DNA from: Tetradesmus obliquus
Lineage: Eukaryota > Chlorophyta > Chlorophyceae > Sphaeropleales > Scenedesmaceae
Direction of reading: 5' to 3'
Assembly: GCA_030272155.1 (NCBI GenBank)
Contig: CP126204.1
Coordinates: 2,595,501 to 2,659,500, forward strand
Length of the DNA stretch: 64,000 nucleotides
The translations under genes and the position numbers were made by a program. Positions 47,594 through 57,032 of the stretch are shown here, piece by piece. Under the pieces are notes generated by a model. That model ran no database searches. It saw only the letters and a list, made by a program, of their open reading frames with translations, and was not told the origin of the DNA. The stretch's first letter is position 1; every line of letters starts with the position of its first letter.

Positions 47594-50458
47594 ATGGCGA
47601 CCGTGCAGGAGCGAATCCAAGAGCTCGTCGACCACACTCCCGCCCTGGCATCGCTGTCCCGGGTCAGGTTCATCTCCTACGTGGCCGACCGTGTAGCCGG
47701 AGCGGAGCGCAGCGATGCCAGGGTCTTCTGGCGCAGCAGCAAGTTCAAGCGGGTCCGCATGCTCTTCAAGCGCACGCGCGTCAGGGCTCGCAAGCGGCTG
47801 CCTGATCGCCTGGACAAGGCCATCGTCGCAAACCCTGGCAATTACCAGATCGACGTGTTTCACTTTGAGACGCAGAGCGCTGGAGAGAAGAGCACGCGCA
47901 AGGCGCTGGTGATGGTCGAGATCTACACCCGCTACGCCTACATTGTTCCTCTGGAGGACAACAAGACCGAGACCATCCTGCAAGCCTACAAGCAGCTGCT
48001 GCAGCAGATCAAGCAGCACTATGAGCGGGTGCAGACCGCGCGCGCCACCGAAGCACAGGAGCTGGCCGACGCGGACCCTGGGATCCCGCTGGCATCTGCC
48101 GCCCAGTTCCCCGAGATGCCAGAGCACATCATCATGGGCGTGACCGGTGACAGGGAGTTCAATGCCCAGGCCTTCCGCGATGCTGCCGAAAATGCGGCCG
48201 TGCGCGTCACCAGCTTCACAGGCAAGTGGACGCACAATGCGGAGCGCCAGGGAGGGGCGCCGCTGGGCGTCATCGACAGCTTTGCCCGCACGATCAAGCA
48301 CATGGTGCGCACCTACGCCCTTGCGCACGGCGACACCGACTGGGGCGCCTACCTGCAGCGCGTGGTGGACGTCTACAACAATGCTGAGCACGGGGGCCTG
48401 CGCGGCCTGACGCCCAGCTACGCCTTCGAGCACCCGGAGACGCTCTGGAGCTACAACGTGGCCAAGGCCCGCAAGAACAAGGAGATCGACGCGTTCTTGG
48501 CCACCAACCCGCACTACACGGAGGACGATGTGAGGGACATCATGGGGGAGCGCCGGGCGATCAAGGTGAAGCTGGCTGGGCTCCTGGAGGTTGGGGAGCT
48601 CGTGATGGTGCTCAAGGACAAGGCTTCGCAGTTTGCCAAGGGGCCGCGCCGGAACCTGGACCGCATCTTCGTGGTCTACAACCGGCTCCCCAACAACACG
48701 TACACCGTGGCAGAGTACCAGCAGCTCCTGGACAAGGGCCTCCAGCCGTCGGATGATGGGTGGAAGGACCAGGTGACGCCCTTGGAGCGGCGCTTCACCC
48801 GTGCCGAGCTGTACAAGCTGTCTGGAGAGGACCTGCCCGAGGGTGGCGAGGATCTTGGCGTGAGCGTGGAGGAGTACCAGCAGGCCCGCGAGCACCTGCG
48901 CGAGGAGCTGGAGCAGGAGGGCGAGCTGGATGATCCCGAGGACAGGGACTTTGTGGCGGTCAAGGAGGAGCCTGACGATGAGGAGATCGATGAGGCGCGC
49001 GGGGAGCCGGAACCTGGAACGCAGCAATGGAGCGATGATTTCCTCCCGGGACGTGATGCAGCGCTGCAAGAGTTTCCAGAGGCCTACAGGGCCAGCATGG
49101 CCAAGCTGTGGGACGAGTACGAGAAGGAGTCCGAAACCGAGCTCAAGGCCACTCGGAGCCGGTTGTTGCAGAGCGACAGACGTGGTATTGCCATCATCCT
49201 GAAGAAGGATCCGAAGCTGTTCTTGCGGCGATTGGTGGTGATGCTGCTGCTGTACAAGCACAGCGGGCGCTTCTTGCACTTGATTAACAGCTACCAAAGA
49301 GACTTGGCCGATGCGTCCGAGCCTGCTCGGGAGCTGCGGGAACCGCTCCCGCCGCTCCCGCCGCTGCCGAAGGATCTGCGGGTCATAGTCAAGAGGTACG
49401 CTGCTGACCTGAGGAAAAAGCAACGAGTGCGGAACCACTTTCGCACTCGAACGAACAAGGCTGCGTCCATGTTGCGGGAGGCGCTGAACCCGCAAGCGGG
49501 TGAGCACTGGGCCTCGGTTCTGCCCTTGACCGAGCAGAACATCGGGGACATGGACAGGGAATCCCTCGGCAAGTTTGTGGCTGCGGCGACAGCTCTCCCG
49601 TCCCTCCTTTACAACAAGCCCCTAAAGGACAGCCTACTCCTGGTGTACGAGGTGATGGCCCGCGCCCCAACGACCCAAGGACCCACAGATGCTGACGCCC
49701 ACGCCCCAATAGACGACAAGCCGGAACCGCTCCCGCCGCTGCCCGAGGCTCTGCAACGCATTGTCGAGGAGTACGATGACCGGTTGGAGAAGAAGCTTGT
49801 CAAGCCTGAGAGGCTCTTGCGGGAGGCGCTGGACCTGCAAGCGGGTGAGACCCTGGCCTCGGCTCTGCCCTTGACCGAGCAGAACATCAGGGACATGCCT
49901 GAGCCATCCCTCGGCAAGTTTGTGGCTGCGGCGACGGCCCACCCGGCCATTGATCGCAACAAGCGCCTCAAGGACAGCCTACTCCTGGTGTACAAGGTGA
50001 TGGCCCGCGCCCCAACGACCCAAGGACCCGCAGATGAGGAGGCACCCGCAGATGAGGAGGCACCCGCAGATGAGGAGGCACATGCTGAAGCCTTCTGGGA
50101 AGCTTGGAATCGCCGGATGGGTTTGGGGTACTGGATGTACGATTTTCCCGAGAGCTTCAAGCCCGAGTTTGAGGAGATCCAGCGAAAGTTGAGGCGCAAC
50201 TATCCTGTAGATATGCGCGCCGTGGTGAGCCAGCTCGAGACCGAGCTGAGGGACGGTGGCAAGCTCATCAACGGCAAGGCGATCGTGATGGCTGGTGGAC
50301 AGGACAATGCCACAGAGGAAGCCCGGGAGAAGCGCAGGCTTTTTCTGAAGCTTGTCGTGCTCAAGCAACGCTTGACGATAGAGGGTAGTGACGTGGAAAA
50401 GCGCAAGTACAAGTCGTGGGTGAACAGCGTCAGGAAGAGCGCGTTCGGTGGCACCTAG
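47594..50458 (+). CDS. Element integrase (retroviral-type, Polinton-like) with long C-terminal extension
   Basis: 954 residues from the ATG at 47594, 32 bases after the replication gene stop. The region at residues about 70-290 has the RVE-type integrase layout: YQIDVFHFET, VEIYTRYAYIVPL, TGDREFNAQAF and later YNNAEHGGLRGLTPSYAFE. The C-terminal third is acidic and carries two long internal repeats (REALxxQAGExxAS and MARAPTTQGP) and a short ADEEAP triplet repeat. Polinton integrases insert element DNA into host chromosomes. The repeat-bearing extension is unusual and of unknown role. Confidence 0.85.
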   Translation: MATVQERIQELVDHTPALASLSRVRFISYVADRVAGAERSDARVFWRSSKFKRVRMLFKRTRVRARKRLPDRLDKAIVANPGNYQIDVFHFETQSAGEKSTRKALVMVEIYTRYAYIVPLEDNKTETILQAYKQLLQQIKQHYERVQTARATEAQELADADPGIPLASAAQFPEMPEHIIMGVTGDREFNAQAFRDAAENAAVRVTSFTGKWTHNAERQGGAPLGVIDSFARTIKHMVRTYALAHGDTDWGAYLQRVVDVYNNAEHGGLRGLTPSYAFEHPETLWSYNVAKARKNKEIDAFLATNPHYTEDDVRDIMGERRAIKVKLAGLLEVGELVMVLKDKASQFAKGPRRNLDRIFVVYNRLPNNTYTVAEYQQLLDKGLQPSDDGWKDQVTPLERRFTRAELYKLSGEDLPEGGEDLGVSVEEYQQAREHLREELEQEGELDDPEDRDFVAVKEEPDDEEIDEARGEPEPGTQQWSDDFLPGRDAALQEFPEAYRASMAKLWDEYEKESETELKATRSRLLQSDRRGIAIILKKDPKLFLRRLVVMLLLYKHSGRFLHLINSYQRDLADASEPARELREPLPPLPPLPKDLRVIVKRYAADLRKKQRVRNHFRTRTNKAASMLREALNPQAGEHWASVLPLTEQNIGDMDRESLGKFVAAATALPSLLYNKPLKDSLLLVYEVMARAPTTQGPTDADAHAPIDDKPEPLPPLPEALQRIVEEYDDRLEKKLVKPERLLREALDLQAGETLASALPLTEQNIRDMPEPSLGKFVAAATAHPAIDRNKRLKDSLLLVYKVMARAPTTQGPADEEAPADEEAPADEEAHAEAFWEAWNRRMGLGYWMYDFPESFKPEFEEIQRKLRRNYPVDMRAVVSQLETELRDGGKLINGKAIVMAGGQDNATEEAREKRRLFLKLVVLKQRLTIEGSDVEKRKYKSWVNSVRKSAFGGT

Positions 50459-50540
50459 TGCCTAGTGATGGCGCGCATCGTCGCGCCTAGTGATGGCGCG
50501 CATCGTCGCGCCTAGTGATGGCGCGCATCGTCGCGCCTAG
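50458..50540. repeat. 25-bp tandem repeat between convergent element genes
   Basis: Three copies of GCCTAGTGATGGCGCGCATC plus GTCGC separate the integrase stop from the stop of the next minus-strand ORF. Each unit contains GCGCGC. It could be a bidirectional transcript end. Confidence 0.92.
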
Positions 50541-51133
50541 CCAAACAGCGACTTGAACAGCATGTCCTCCCTCAGCTGTTGCAGCCTGGCATTGGCGGTT
50601 GAGTGAAGCGAGTCGGCACCAAGGCCGACGGTGCGTCTCGCACCTGTGTCGGCACCAAGGCCGACGGTGCGTCTCGCACCTGTGTCGGCACCAAGGCCGA
50701 CGGTGCGTCTCGCACCTGTGTCGGCACTAGGGCGTCTCGACTTGGAGTGTTTCGGTGGTGGGGGTGAGTCCTCTTCCTCAGAGTCAGACCCTTCCTCAGA
50801 CTCCGGGGGCGGGGGTGGCGCCTTTGTTTTTTTTGGTCTAGGTGCAGGCGCTGCTGTGTCCACAGGTGTCTCGTTTTGTGCAGACATGTTCGGGGCTGGG
50901 CCCGAACGTTCGCCTTGTGCGAACATGGCGCCGCGCAGAGCACTGGTGCGCTTCTGCACTTCTCTGCGCTTGGCTTCCCTTTCCAGGGCCTCCAGCTCCT
51001 TTTCCTCGGCACGCTCCTGCGCTCGCGCCCTGCGGACCTCAGCTGCCTTCAGTCGCGCTGCAGCCAGCACTGCCAGGCGTTGCTCTGAGAGCGGCTGTCG
51101 TGCTCTGGGCTTGACCTCAACTGACTGATCCAT
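50537..51133 (-). CDS. Element ORF, coiled-coil and repeat protein of 198 residues
   Basis: The N-terminal part is highly charged with Ala/Arg/Glu heptad-like text (AQERAEEKELEALEREAKRR), probably a coiled coil. A Pro/Glu/Ser acidic region follows. The C-terminal part has three copies of a 12-residue unit, TGARRTVGLGAD. I do not recognise a family. Confidence 0.7.
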   Translation of the reverse strand: MDQSVEVKPRARQPLSEQRLAVLAAARLKAAEVRRARAQERAEEKELEALEREAKRREVQKRTSALRGAMFAQGERSGPAPNMSAQNETPVDTAAPAPRPKKTKAPPPPPESEEGSDSEEEDSPPPPKHSKSRRPSADTGARRTVGLGADTGARRTVGLGADTGARRTVGLGADSLHSTANARLQQLREDMLFKSLFG

Positions 51134-51135
51134 GC

Positions 51136-51663
51136 CTATGGCCCACTATAAACTTTTACGCTCCCGAACAGCCCCACTATGCCCGAGAGGGCCTTGACCA
51201 GGCGCGGCCGGGTGGCACTGCCCCCGAGGGGCTTCATGTACACCTGCTCCCCCGACCCCACGTGCACCACCTCCAGGAACCAGTCGTGCTCCAGGTACTG
51301 GTGGTTGTGGAATGTGTGCGCAGCGCGCATGTAGGCGAGCAGGTCCTCTGTGACCTCGCTGCAGAACAGGTCCGTCTCCTTTTGAGACCCTAGGTGGAAG
51401 GCCACAGGGCCCCGCTGCACCACCGTGCACCCTGTGCTGGGGTCCTTGTTCAGCAGCAGCCATGCGCGACGAGCGCACATTTCGCTCAACCTGTCGGAGT
51501 CGCTGTGCGACCCTACGGAATCCGCGTGGTCCTCGCACCAGTCGCTGTGCGACCCTACGGAGCACCTGAGGGATACTGCCAGCTGTGCGCCCCTCCAGAG
51601 AGCGTTTGCCAGGTCCACGATGGTCTGTGCCACGTCCCTCGCCATCATGTGCGATGCGCGCAC
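51136..51663 (-). CDS. Element ORF of unknown function, 175 residues
   Basis: Ends two bases upstream of the next minus-strand start, in a tightly packed run of genes. It contains a short internal repeat (SVGSHSD) and otherwise globular-looking sequence with CTVVQRGPVAFHLGSQKE. No family recognised. Confidence 0.65.
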   Translation of the reverse strand: MRASHMMARDVAQTIVDLANALWRGAQLAVSLRCSVGSHSDWCEDHADSVGSHSDSDRLSEMCARRAWLLLNKDPSTGCTVVQRGPVAFHLGSQKETDLFCSEVTEDLLAYMRAAHTFHNHQYLEHDWFLEVVHVGSGEQVYMKPLGGSATRPRLVKALSGIVGLFGSVKVYSGP

Positions 51664-51667
51664 ATTA

Positions 51668-52858
51668 CTAAAACAGGTATCCCCCGCCGAGTTTGGTGAG
51701 CGTCAGGCACACGCGGATTGGCACCGCAAGGGTGTTGTTCCACGAGGACTTGAGCCAATTGTTGCTGCCGCCGACTGGGGGGTAGGCGTTGCCCACGCAT
51801 GTTATGCTGGCGGTGACGGTCGTGGCGATGTTGGACGCGTTCTTGATCACCACCGAATCGACGCCTCCTGAGATGGGGCCAGTCATCACGTACATGGTCG
51901 AGTGACCGACAACGGAGCCGTCAGTCGCATACAGCAGCACGTGCAGGAGGTACATCGCCATCTGATGAAGCCTCTGGCTCCCCTGGTAGTCGAGGTCGGT
52001 GTAGGACCCAGAGAGCTCGGCATCGCGGCTCTCCGTCCACAGGCGCACGAAGAAGCTGCTGCTGGCCGGCACGTTGGCGAACATCTGGATGCTGGAGAAG
52101 GACGGTGCCATCAGCCTGGCACTGCAGATCATTCCCTGGGGCGTCAGGCCAATCGAGGGCCCGCCGCCTGTGGATCGCATGTAGAGGGATCCCGCGCTGT
52201 CCAGGTAGGTGTCGTCCGCCCAGTAGGAGAGGCTGCTCAAGGCGTTGGGGCCCGCCTGGAAGGTGTCGGCGACGACTCTCCCGCTTGCCTTCAGCGCAGC
52301 GACCGACATGGCGCCCGTGCACTCGACGTCCTGGCCGATGTAGGTGATGGGCAGGATCTCCACGTCCTTGAGGTAGGCACCCAGCGCGCCTACAAACACA
52401 AAGTTGCCGCCGTTGAAGCTGGTCGCGACGGGCTTCCCCGTGATGACCGTGGTCGCGTTAGACCCTGAGGCGTCGGCGAGGGCCACCGTGGCCTCCCCAG
52501 GGCGCGTGCGCACGATGACGTACAGCCACTGTGAATCCGTCCAGGCACTGGGGTCCACCCAGATGAAGTCGGGCGCGCTCGCGCCATAGGTCCTCAGCGT
52601 CAACCGGTGCGCGGGCCGGTTGAACATCAGCGACAGCCTGACGCCGCTCGGCTCTCCCCACGTCACAGAGCCTGACCCACTGGCGCCGAAGCTGATCCGG
52701 AACCGCATGAAGAAGGCCTGGGTGGGCGGCACGTCGTAGACTGCCGACCCCGAGCCATAGGAGCTGAGGTCGATGACCCCGTCGTCGCCCATGGACGCCA
52801 TGCCCGTGTATGATGATGGAGGCATGTGTATCGCTGTATCACTTGATGAAGCGCACAA
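51668..52858 (-). CDS. Element ORF, putative surface/fibre-associated beta-rich protein
   Basis: 396 residues; the start overlaps the stop of the next upstream ORF by 20 bases. The N-terminal 180 residues look like a lectin-type beta sandwich (FFMRFRISFGASGSG, WVDPSAWTDSQWLYVIV). The position next to the fibre-like ORF suggests a virion surface role; this is inference. Confidence 0.65.
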   Translation of the reverse strand: MCASSSDTAIHMPPSSYTGMASMGDDGVIDLSSYGSGSAVYDVPPTQAFFMRFRISFGASGSGSVTWGEPSGVRLSLMFNRPAHRLTLRTYGASAPDFIWVDPSAWTDSQWLYVIVRTRPGEATVALADASGSNATTVITGKPVATSFNGGNFVFVGALGAYLKDVEILPITYIGQDVECTGAMSVAALKASGRVVADTFQAGPNALSSLSYWADDTYLDSAGSLYMRSTGGGPSIGLTPQGMICSARLMAPSFSSIQMFANVPASSSFFVRLWTESRDAELSGSYTDLDYQGSQRLHQMAMYLLHVLLYATDGSVVGHSTMYVMTGPISGGVDSVVIKNASNIATTVTASITCVGNAYPPVGGSNNWLKSSWNNTLAVPIRVCLTLTKLGGGYLF

Positions 52859-55532
52859 AAAGGTCGTTGGTGTAGGCCGTGCTCGCGCCGGGCAGGGTCT
52901 CCGAGTAGGGGGCGGTCAGGTTTTGGTCGTAGAGCGAGTTGAAGCTAAAGTTGTCGCCCGACATCACCTGGTCTGGCCGCAGTGTCAGCTTGTAGAGGCC
53001 GTTGGCGTCCAGCACCTGCACCCCAGTGGCCGTCACGAACATGCCGTTGGCCGTAAAGCTGAAGGGGCCCATGGTGCCCGTGGTCGCGCTGGTGGTGGCC
53101 ACCACGTTGCCATTGGGTTTGAGCGTCATGATATCCGACCCAGTCCCCGACGAGATGACCAGGTCGCCGCTGCCCCCACCTCGGACCCCGATGGTCCAGG
53201 CGCCCAGCTTGATGGTCCCGCCGCTCGCGCTGATGTTGCCGGCCACGTCCAGCTTGTTGGAGGGCGCGTTGGTCCCGATGCCCGTGTTGCCGCTGTTGCC
53301 GTCCACACACAGGCCAGTGCTGAAGTTGAAGCTTGCACCAGATGCCAGGCCTGACGGGCCATAGTTTATCGAGTACTTGCCGCCGATCTTGTAGACCTGG
53401 ATGGGCGCGGGCGACACCGACGCCCTCCAAGCACTGCCGTCGTAGTAGCTGTCGTACAGGTGCCCAACGTTGTCGGGTCCCCAGTTCAGCTGCTGGTAGA
53501 TGGGGTACGCGCTCGAGCCCGTGTAGACGCCCACGAGCGGCCCTGCCATGGACCTTATGGCGCTGCTGGACAGGACGAGGCCGCTGGAGCCCGTGGGGGC
53601 CCCCTGCAGTCCGCTGGTTGGCCCGCTGCCGATGCGCACGGTGCCGGTGACGACACAGTTGCCATTCACCGCCACGCCCCCGTCGGCTCGCACGACCAGC
53701 GAGGTGTTGCCCGAGGCCCCAGTGGTCCCTCGAAACTGGAGGTCCCTGGTGGTCCCGTCGGTGGGCCCCACGGTCCACTGGGTGCCCGAGGTGTTGTCCA
53801 GGCGCAGGCATGCGCCCTTGTTGTAGCTCCACGCCTTGAGCTCGCCGTACACGTTGGCCCCCGAGTCGCTCAGGCGCATGACGTCTGAGACGGTGCCGCT
53901 GGTGAGGTCGGGCGTGGTGCCGAAGCGCAGGGGCTGGCCCTCGTTCCACAGAATGGACGTCGCGTTGGCATCGTGGCCGCTGTAGAGGCCCAGGTACCTG
54001 CAGCTGGGGCCCGTGAACTCGTTGGTGGCAAAGACCTCGCCTCCGTACTGGCCGGCGACCTGCAGCAGCTTGCGCGGGTCCGAGGTGCGGATGCCCACGC
54101 GCTTGTTGGCGCAGTAGACGTTGGAGACCATGGGGTCCACCCAGGCCCAGTGGCGCGCGTCCATGAAGCCGTTGGCCGTCACGTTGGCCATGCCGGGCTT
54201 GTTCAGGATGAAGCTGGGCTCTGCCGGCAGCCCCTGGGTCCAGTCGGCCTGCCAGGTGTTGGAGAGCGTGATCAGGCCAGCGTTTGACACCGTGATGCGG
54301 CTGTTGGCGTCGGTGGTCAGCTTGACCTGCTTGGCGTGGAAGGCTGCCCAGTCGGTGTTGCTGATCCAGCCCAAGGACACATTGGACAGGTTGGCATTAT
54401 TCATTACACGAATGTCATTGCGCCAGGTGGAGAGGCCTGGCACGTTGCCAGAGATCAGCAGGGGACAGGTGTTGGCCAGGGAGGGCACCATGTTGACGTC
54501 GCTCATCCTGATGGGGTTGAGGCCGGTGCTCTGGAGGGCCACATTGGCCCCACTCAGCGTCACGTTGGCCCCACTCAGGGCGATGTTCGCCCCACTCAAG
54601 CTCACATTGGATCCATTGCAGGTGAGGGGCCCGGTGAAGCTGGCAGCGCCCGCGACTTTGAAGGACGTCCCGTTGAAAGCCACGGTGTTCCCAAAGGTGG
54701 CTGGGCCGGTGACCTTGGCAAATGGGCGAAAGAACAGCTCCGTGCAGGACAGCCGGTCGGCCTGGGGTTCTATGCGAGGGAAACGCGTAGCATTGTAATC
54801 CCCCTGCGGATTGCACCGCCAATCGCCTCCATACTCGGTCTCCATCCAGTTGGCCTCTGGCAGCGCATACACGGGCTTGCGCATGTACAGATTGCCAGGC
54901 ATCCAGGCCGAGAATGCTTCGTAAAATGCCACTCGCTGCGTGGCCGGGTTCCACTCGCAGGGCGCGCCAGTGATCTTCTCCCACGGCACCTTGATTTCGC
55001 TGGAAGGATCGTCGTCGGGCAGGCTGGGCAGCGGAGGAGGCAGGAGCATGTCGGGAAAGAGCTGTGTCAGGATGGCTGCAGCAGACGCAGCGGTCGCAGC
55101 ACTCCCCAGGGCCAGGGCAGCCTCGGCTATGCGCCTGGTCTCCTGCAGCTTGCCGTCCTCGGCCAGCCAGTAGCGCTGCACCACACTCGACAAGGGCACG
55201 GTGCTGGGCAGGGCCATTGGAGGAATGGTGGTGGTCGACAGGGACCCCTTGGCGCTCGTGGTGACCAGGGCCAGGCCGCCTGTGTTGGCGTCTCTGGACA
55301 GCTTGACGCTTGAGATGACCGAGTTGCCCAGCAGGAGCTGGGAGGGCAGCTGCAGGGGCACGTCGGCCTCGCGAGTGGTCTCTGCAACCTCGTCAAGGTA
55401 CGTGACCCTCAGGGACCCAGTGTCGGCCACAGGGTACAGGTCAGTGACGTATTCGAAGGGCGGGATGGCATTGGTGCCCTGATCCAGCAGCGATGGCACG
55501 TACGCGCCTCGTGGGGCTCGGGCAGTGAACAT
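52839..55532 (-). CDS. Element fibre-like structural protein
   Basis: 897 residues, rich in Gly, Ser, Thr, Asn and Val. It carries phage/virus tail-fibre style repeats: VGIRTSDPRKLLQVAG and TGIGTNAPSNKLDVAG, plus a run of short repeats on the pattern LSGANVALSGANVTLSGAN. Proteins with these marks form trimeric receptor-binding fibres. The gene starts 28 bases from the divergent lipase ORF. Confidence 0.78.
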   Translation of the reverse strand: MFTARAPRGAYVPSLLDQGTNAIPPFEYVTDLYPVADTGSLRVTYLDEVAETTREADVPLQLPSQLLLGNSVISSVKLSRDANTGGLALVTTSAKGSLSTTTIPPMALPSTVPLSSVVQRYWLAEDGKLQETRRIAEAALALGSAATAASAAAILTQLFPDMLLPPPLPSLPDDDPSSEIKVPWEKITGAPCEWNPATQRVAFYEAFSAWMPGNLYMRKPVYALPEANWMETEYGGDWRCNPQGDYNATRFPRIEPQADRLSCTELFFRPFAKVTGPATFGNTVAFNGTSFKVAGAASFTGPLTCNGSNVSLSGANIALSGANVTLSGANVALQSTGLNPIRMSDVNMVPSLANTCPLLISGNVPGLSTWRNDIRVMNNANLSNVSLGWISNTDWAAFHAKQVKLTTDANSRITVSNAGLITLSNTWQADWTQGLPAEPSFILNKPGMANVTANGFMDARHWAWVDPMVSNVYCANKRVGIRTSDPRKLLQVAGQYGGEVFATNEFTGPSCRYLGLYSGHDANATSILWNEGQPLRFGTTPDLTSGTVSDVMRLSDSGANVYGELKAWSYNKGACLRLDNTSGTQWTVGPTDGTTRDLQFRGTTGASGNTSLVVRADGGVAVNGNCVVTGTVRIGSGPTSGLQGAPTGSSGLVLSSSAIRSMAGPLVGVYTGSSAYPIYQQLNWGPDNVGHLYDSYYDGSAWRASVSPAPIQVYKIGGKYSINYGPSGLASGASFNFSTGLCVDGNSGNTGIGTNAPSNKLDVAGNISASGGTIKLGAWTIGVRGGGSGDLVISSGTGSDIMTLKPNGNVVATTSATTGTMGPFSFTANGMFVTATGVQVLDANGLYKLTLRPDQVMSGDNFSFNSLYDQNLTAPYSETLPGASTAYTNDLFVRFIK

Positions 55533-55560
55533 TCTAAAACTACCAGAGCAATATTACAGG

Positions 55561-56145
55561 ATGGCAGTGGACACGGCGCCCATGGCTTTGCCAAACATGG
55601 CTGACTTTGCCAACGCATCCTACAGTGAGGCCCAGGACGCCGACACCATGCCAGGCTACAAGCTGGATGCAGAGCTGTCTGGCAAGGACTCCAAGGTCTG
55701 GGTTCGCAATGGTGACAACACCCAGGGCCCCAAGACGGTCATAGGTCACCGGGGGACCTCCTTGAAGAAGCATGGGTTAAGAGACATGACCAACAACCTG
55801 CTGAGCACCCTGGGCTTCGCACGCTTCACTAGTCGCCACAAAAATGCTGAAGCTCACCTGAGCAAAGTGATCCAGAAACACGGCAAGGAAGGCCTGGTGG
55901 CCACTGGACACAGTGCAGGAGGCCTGGTGGCTGGGCACCTGGGGACACGCTATGGCATAGAGACGCACCTCTACAATCCACACGTGCCCCTGCTGGCCAC
56001 AGCGAATTATTCAAAACCAAACAACCATTTATATATATCTGGCAAGGACCCAGTGTCCGCCATGGCCCGCTTCTTCCCCAACAGCCGCATCAGCTTTGTG
56101 AAAGCCAAGGGCAAGGACCATCACGCTCTGAAGAATTTTAGGTAG
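55561..56145 (+). CDS. Element lipase (class 3-like)
   Basis: 194 residues from the first ATG. The nucleophile elbow GHSAGG lies in VATGHSAGGLVAGHLG, preceded by VIGHRGTS and followed by HLYNPHVP and a late DPVSAMARF, the usual Ser-Asp-His order of class 3 lipases, with a His (KDHHAL) near the end. Lipases of this type occur in several Polinton-like viruses and are thought to act on host membranes during entry or exit. Confidence 0.78.
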   Translation: MAVDTAPMALPNMADFANASYSEAQDADTMPGYKLDAELSGKDSKVWVRNGDNTQGPKTVIGHRGTSLKKHGLRDMTNNLLSTLGFARFTSRHKNAEAHLSKVIQKHGKEGLVATGHSAGGLVAGHLGTRYGIETHLYNPHVPLLATANYSKPNNHLYISGKDPVSAMARFFPNSRISFVKAKGKDHHALKNFR

Positions 56146-56150
56146 CGAAT

Positions 56151-56672
56151 CTACTCAAAGTTCAGCTCGGCATCAGAGCCTCTCAGCTCCTTCGCATGGA
56201 AATCAAAGACGCTCGCAGCCTCCTCGGGGGTTTCGTAGAGACCAAGGTGGACCCGCACGCCCCGGTGATGGATCTGGGCCTGGTACCTGCGAGACTGCTT
56301 GTGGTAATGGACTCCGCGGTAGAGGCAATCACCCCAGGTCCTCCGGTTGATACTGTTCAGCGACCTGCTGGCCCAGCGGAGGTTGGTCACGTGATTGTTC
56401 AAGGGGTTGCGATCTATGTGGTCGACCTCCTCTAGACCTTCTGGGTTCGGCAGAAATGCCATCGCCACCAGGCGCCCCAGGCTCATGGTCTTGCCATTGA
56501 TCGCAATCTGTCGGTAGCCGTGGGTGTCCACCCAGCCATTCAAGATCTTCGGGCGCCTGCGCTTGAACGACATCACACGTCCGAGGTCGCTCACGCTGTA
56601 TGCACTCTGCACATTTCCCTGGCCATCCACGACAGTTCTCCAAGTCTCCGGAAGGGTCGGTACCGACTCCAT
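56151..56672 (-). CDS. Element HNH endonuclease of the NUMOD4-HNH-AP2 homing type
   Basis: From the inner Met (MESVPTLPETWR), 173 residues; an earlier Met at 56732 would overlap the next gene. Order: NUMOD4-like start (YSVSDLGRVMSFKRR), HNH core (EEVDHIDRNPLNNHVTNLRW), then an AP2-like end (YRGVHYHKQSRRYQAQI). This layout is typical of free-standing homing nucleases. It lies between the lipase and the small amphipathic protein, so it may be a passenger within the element. Confidence 0.82.
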   Translation of the reverse strand: MESVPTLPETWRTVVDGQGNVQSAYSVSDLGRVMSFKRRRPKILNGWVDTHGYRQIAINGKTMSLGRLVAMAFLPNPEGLEEVDHIDRNPLNNHVTNLRWASRSLNSINRRTWGDCLYRGVHYHKQSRRYQAQIHHRGVRVHLGLYETPEEAASVFDFHAKELRGSDAELNFE

Positions 56673-56713
56673 GGTCTCACGAGCATTAATATCTCGCCTG
56701 GCCTTATACCTCA

Positions 56714-56911
56714 ATGCCCAGCTTTGGTTCATTCGTCCGCAAGGTCCAGTCCGGCGTGCACAAGGCCCTGCCAGTCCTCAAGCGTGCCGGCAGCATCGCT
56801 GCCTCCGTGGCCAATGTTGCAGGCCCAGCACTCTCTGGGGTCACGGGAGGTGCCTCTGAGGTCATAGCGAGGGGCGTGCAGACCGCCAATAGGATGCTGC
56901 AGGCAGCTTAG
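56714..56911 (+). CDS. Element small amphipathic protein, possible membrane-active minor virion protein
   Basis: 65 residues: a basic start (SFGSFVRKVQSG) and Ala/Val/Gly-rich helices (AGSIAASVANVAGPALSGV). Size, composition and position just before the capsid candidate recall adenovirus pVI/pX-like and phage membrane-active peptides. This is by analogy only. Confidence 0.6.
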   Translation: MPSFGSFVRKVQSGVHKALPVLKRAGSIAASVANVAGPALSGVTGGASEVIARGVQTANRMLQAA

Positions 56912-57032
56912 CTGCCGTTGGCCACAGTGCCAACAAGGCCGCGTAGCGCCCATACTAGAGCAGCTTAGCAGCGCGACATTCGGTTCAGCAGCAATTAATA
57001 TCGTACGCTCTGGTATCACGTCCGAGCAAAAC

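Noticed and set aside
47408-49507. 699-residue minus-strand frame opposite the integrase
   Set aside because: Antisense shadow caused by strong third-position bias; the plus frame holds the integrase pattern.
47594-50458. Integrase as part of an LTR retrotransposon
   Set aside because: No reverse transcriptase, gag or LTRs nearby; the neighbouring packaging ATPase and capsid candidate fit a Polinton-like element.
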